Shown: piece by piece, positions 13,428 to 15,147 of the stretch | Layout: the number at the start of each line of letters is the position of its first letter | Position numbering within the stretch: the stretch's first letter is position 1 | Origin: JACQAI01 sp035507915 | GTDB taxonomy: Bacteria; Pseudomonadota; Alphaproteobacteria; Elsterales; Elsteraceae | Direction: 5' to 3' | Assembly: GCA_035507915.1 (NCBI GenBank) | Contig: DATJNS010000050.1 | Location: 1 to 15,147, forward strand | Length of the DNA: 15,147 nucleotides | Notes under the pieces: model-generated | Seen by the model: the letters and a program-made list of their open reading frames with translations, nothing else | Told to the model about the DNA's origin: nothing | The model's database searches: none | Program-made: the position numbers and the translations under genes

Positions 13428-14249
13428 ATGACCGCCAGCCAGAGCGAGAAGGCCGAACGCTTCCGCGCGTTGCACCAGGGCGCCGCGTTCGTGATCCCGA
13501 ACCCGTGGGACGGCGCGTCGGCGCGCATCCTCGCCGGTCTCGGCTTCCCGGCGCTCGCGACCTCGAGCGGCGCCTGCGCCGGCACGCTCGGACGGCGCGA
13601 CGGCCAGGTGCGCCGCGAGGAGGCGCTGGCGCACGCGCGCACCGTCGTCGAGGCGGTCGACCTGCCGGTCTCGGCCGACCTCGAGAACGGCTTCGGCCAT
13701 CCGCCGTCGGCCGCCGCGGAGACGGTGCGGCTCGCCGCCGCCGCCGGGCTGGTCGGCTGCTCGATCGAGGACGCGACCGGCGACAAGGCGCGGCCGCTCT
13801 ATCCGCTCGACGAGGCGCGCGCGCGCATCGAGGCGGCGGTCGCCGCGGCGCGCGCGGTCGGCTTTCCCTTCACGCTGACGGCGCGCACGGAGAATTTCCT
13901 GCGCGGCAACCCGAGCCTCGAGGACACCATCAAGCGCCTGCAGGCGTTCGAGCAGGCCGGCGCCGACGTCCTGATGGCGCCCGGGCTGCCCGATCTCGCC
14001 GCCGTCAAGGCGGTGTGCGGCGCCGTCAAGAAGCCGGTCAACTTCATGGCCGGCATCAAGGGCAAGTCGTTCACGGTGGCCGAGCTGGCAGCCGCCGGCG
14101 TGCGCCGCATCAGCCTCGCGACCTCGCTCTACCGCACCGCGATCGGCGGCATGCTCGCCGCCGCCAAGGAGGTGCACGACCGCGGCACGTTCGGCTATCT
14201 CGACACGGCGCTGACCACGCCCGAGCTCAACAGCTTCCTGGCGGAGTGA
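13428..14249 (+). CDS. PEP mutase/isocitrate lyase superfamily protein
   Basis: A 273-residue (beta/alpha)8 enzyme. Visible superfamily elements are NPWDGASARI (25-34), ADLENGFG with Asp84 and Glu86, SIEDAT with Glu114 and Asp115 (Mg2+ site region), TARTENF with Arg153, and GADVLMAPG. The KKCGH loop of true isocitrate and methylisocitrate lyases is missing; that region reads ATGDKARP. It is therefore more like the carboxyvinyl-carboxyphosphonate/oxaloacetate-acting branch that cleaves or rearranges C-C or P-C bonds next to a 2-oxoacid. ATG 13428 has AGGAGGTG 3 bases upstream. It stands alone on the plus strand, 15 bases from the convergent TcmP-like gene. Confidence 0.9.
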   Translation: MTASQSEKAERFRALHQGAAFVIPNPWDGASARILAGLGFPALATSSGACAGTLGRRDGQVRREEALAHARTVVEAVDLPVSADLENGFGHPPSAAAETVRLAAAAGLVGCSIEDATGDKARPLYPLDEARARIEAAVAAARAVGFPFTLTARTENFLRGNPSLEDTIKRLQAFEQAGADVLMAPGLPDLAAVKAVCGAVKKPVNFMAGIKGKSFTVAELAAAGVRRISLATSLYRTAIGGMLAAAKEVHDRGTFGYLDTALTTPELNSFLAE

Positions 14250-14264
14250 GGTCGGCGCGCAACG

Positions 14265-15147
14265 CTATCGTTTCTTTGCCGGTTTCATCGGCAGGATCAA
14301 CTGTCGGGGAATGCTAATGATATCGGTGGGCTGAATGGCCTTCAGGTTTCGCTTGGCGCCGCCCGCTTTCGTTTTGATCGAAAGTTCTTTGTCTGTCGCG
14401 AGTTCCGCAATCGCTTGTGCGAACAGATTGGAGGTCGCTGGGGCGTCATTTGCCCACTGCGCATAAAATGCGCCAAAGTCGATTTCTCCCACAGCTCGGA
14501 TCAACGACGGGAGTTGCTCGCGTAACGAACCGAGGGTTCTCGTACGTGCACTATCATCAAACAGAAAAGGCTGTCGGTGATCCTCGCGATGTGCCGGGTC
14601 GAAGCCCAACATGTGCGTGCCAGAACCCCCATAATGGCTGAAATGATTGTGCAGCGACCAGTGTAGCTCGGTCATAACGTCGCGTGCTCGAGCATGCGTG
14701 GAGAGATGTACGAGCCAGAACGCTAGGTTGCTCTGTCGAGACGTTATGAAGAAGGGAGTGAAATAGCTGGCTACGGTAAGAAACGCCTTATGAAGCGTTC
14801 GCTGGATGAAAAATTCCCGACCTCCCGGAACCTGCATCGCAAGTTCATAATCGGCCTGATTGATCGGCCCAACGCCCACTTTCTGCAAAGCTCGACTCAG
14901 GCGGTCATACTGTTGGACGAATCCTTCGAGGTGTTCGTAAGCAAACGTGAGAATGACCTCGGGCTTGTTGAGACGCTTGAAGATGTTTGCGAGTAACGAA
15001 AAGGGGACCTCCGAGTACCCGTATTGATCCAAGATGAAGATCGTTTGGCCGTGGCGATGCACTTCATTCAGAATCGTAGGGAGCCACGGGGCAAACGGCC
15101 CATCGTGCAGGAACAACCGGGTTCCGACTAACCGGGAGTATCCGAGG
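14265..15147 (-). CDS. Partial TcmP-like protein (three-Cys-motif partner), 5' end outside window
   Basis: The reading frame is open from the right edge to TAG at 14265 (about 293 visible residues), so the N-terminus is missing. FILDQYGYSEVPFSLLANIF resembles the DPFGY block of TcmP proteins, with Gln for Pro. KPEVILTFAYEHLEGF and the later FTPFFITSRQSNLAFWLVHLS, then MTELHWSLHNHFSH and GTHMLGFDP, match the order of conserved blocks I know from that family. TcmP genes usually sit next to a Gp37/Gp68-like protein with a three-cysteine motif, in sporadic, mobile-looking loci; function is not established. GC is about 50% by line counts (29/60 at 14941-15000) against 47/60 at 13621-13680, suggesting horizontal acquisition. 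The C-terminus is basic (PMKPAKKR). Confidence 0.7.
   Translation of the reverse strand, partial: LGYSRLVGTRLFLHDGPFAPWLPTILNEVHRHGQTIFILDQYGYSEVPFSLLANIFKRLNKPEVILTFAYEHLEGFVQQYDRLSRALQKVGVGPINQADYELAMQVPGGREFFIQRTLHKAFLTVASYFTPFFITSRQSNLAFWLVHLSTHARARDVMTELHWSLHNHFSHYGGSGTHMLGFDPAHREDHRQPFLFDDSARTRTLGSLREQLPSLIRAVGEIDFGAFYAQWANDAPATSNLFAQAIAELATDKELSIKTKAGGAKRNLKAIQPTDIISIPRQLILPMKPAKKR

Overview
The window is a high-GC (about 70%) chromosomal segment. Its gene content, GC bias and repertoire point to a soil or aquatic alphaproteobacterium, perhaps of the Rhodospirillales/Reyranella/Bradyrhizobiaceae kind: NitT/TauT ABC genes, Bug/TctC-type solute receptors, a PhyH dioxygenase, an SDR, VOC, CMD and PEP-mutase-like enzymes. 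The taxonomy is inference. I see no rRNA, tRNA, CRISPR array or insertion sequence.

Layout. (1) 116-1381 (+): an MFS permease, convergent with (2) 1386-1934 (-), an AhpD/CMD-family protein. (3) 2060-5541 (-): a NitT/TauT-type ABC cluster in the order permease, periplasmic receptor, ATPase, then a leaderless receptor-like protein. The permease appears to start at CTG. (4) 5638-5826 (+): a small ribbon-helix-helix-like protein with a CxxC tail, convergent with (5) a PhyH dioxygenase (5831-6775, -). (6) 6901-11619 (+): a compact run of secreted PEBP protein, exported amino-acid-type receptor (paralogue of the leaderless one), Bug/TctC receptor, Asp/Glu-racemase-like protein, ICMT-like membrane methyltransferase and SDR. 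(7) 11659-13323 (-): a three-gene run CMD - VOC dioxygenase/glyoxalase - SnoaL-like, divergent from (8) a PEP mutase/isocitrate lyase-family protein (13428-14249, +). (9) 14265 to the right edge (-): the 3' part of a TcmP-like gene of clearly lower GC, probably the edge of acquired DNA.

The most important observation is at 1386-1934. A conventional reading gives two short fragments separated by one in-frame UGA. The UGA falls exactly where the second cysteine of the AhpD-family CxxC redox motif belongs, giving C-P-F-[UGA]. The frame then runs on without further damage through a normal CMD C-terminus. Exactly 11 nt after the UGA lies a perfect 7-bp hairpin with a 5-nt loop carrying G at loop position 2, which is the geometry of a bacterial SECIS element. 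I therefore annotate it as one selenoprotein (CxxU), not a pseudogene or two genes.

The two transport regions look like uptake systems for small organic acids, amino acids or organosulfur/nitrogen compounds, with nearby enzymes for catabolism. Substrates cannot be read from the sequence.
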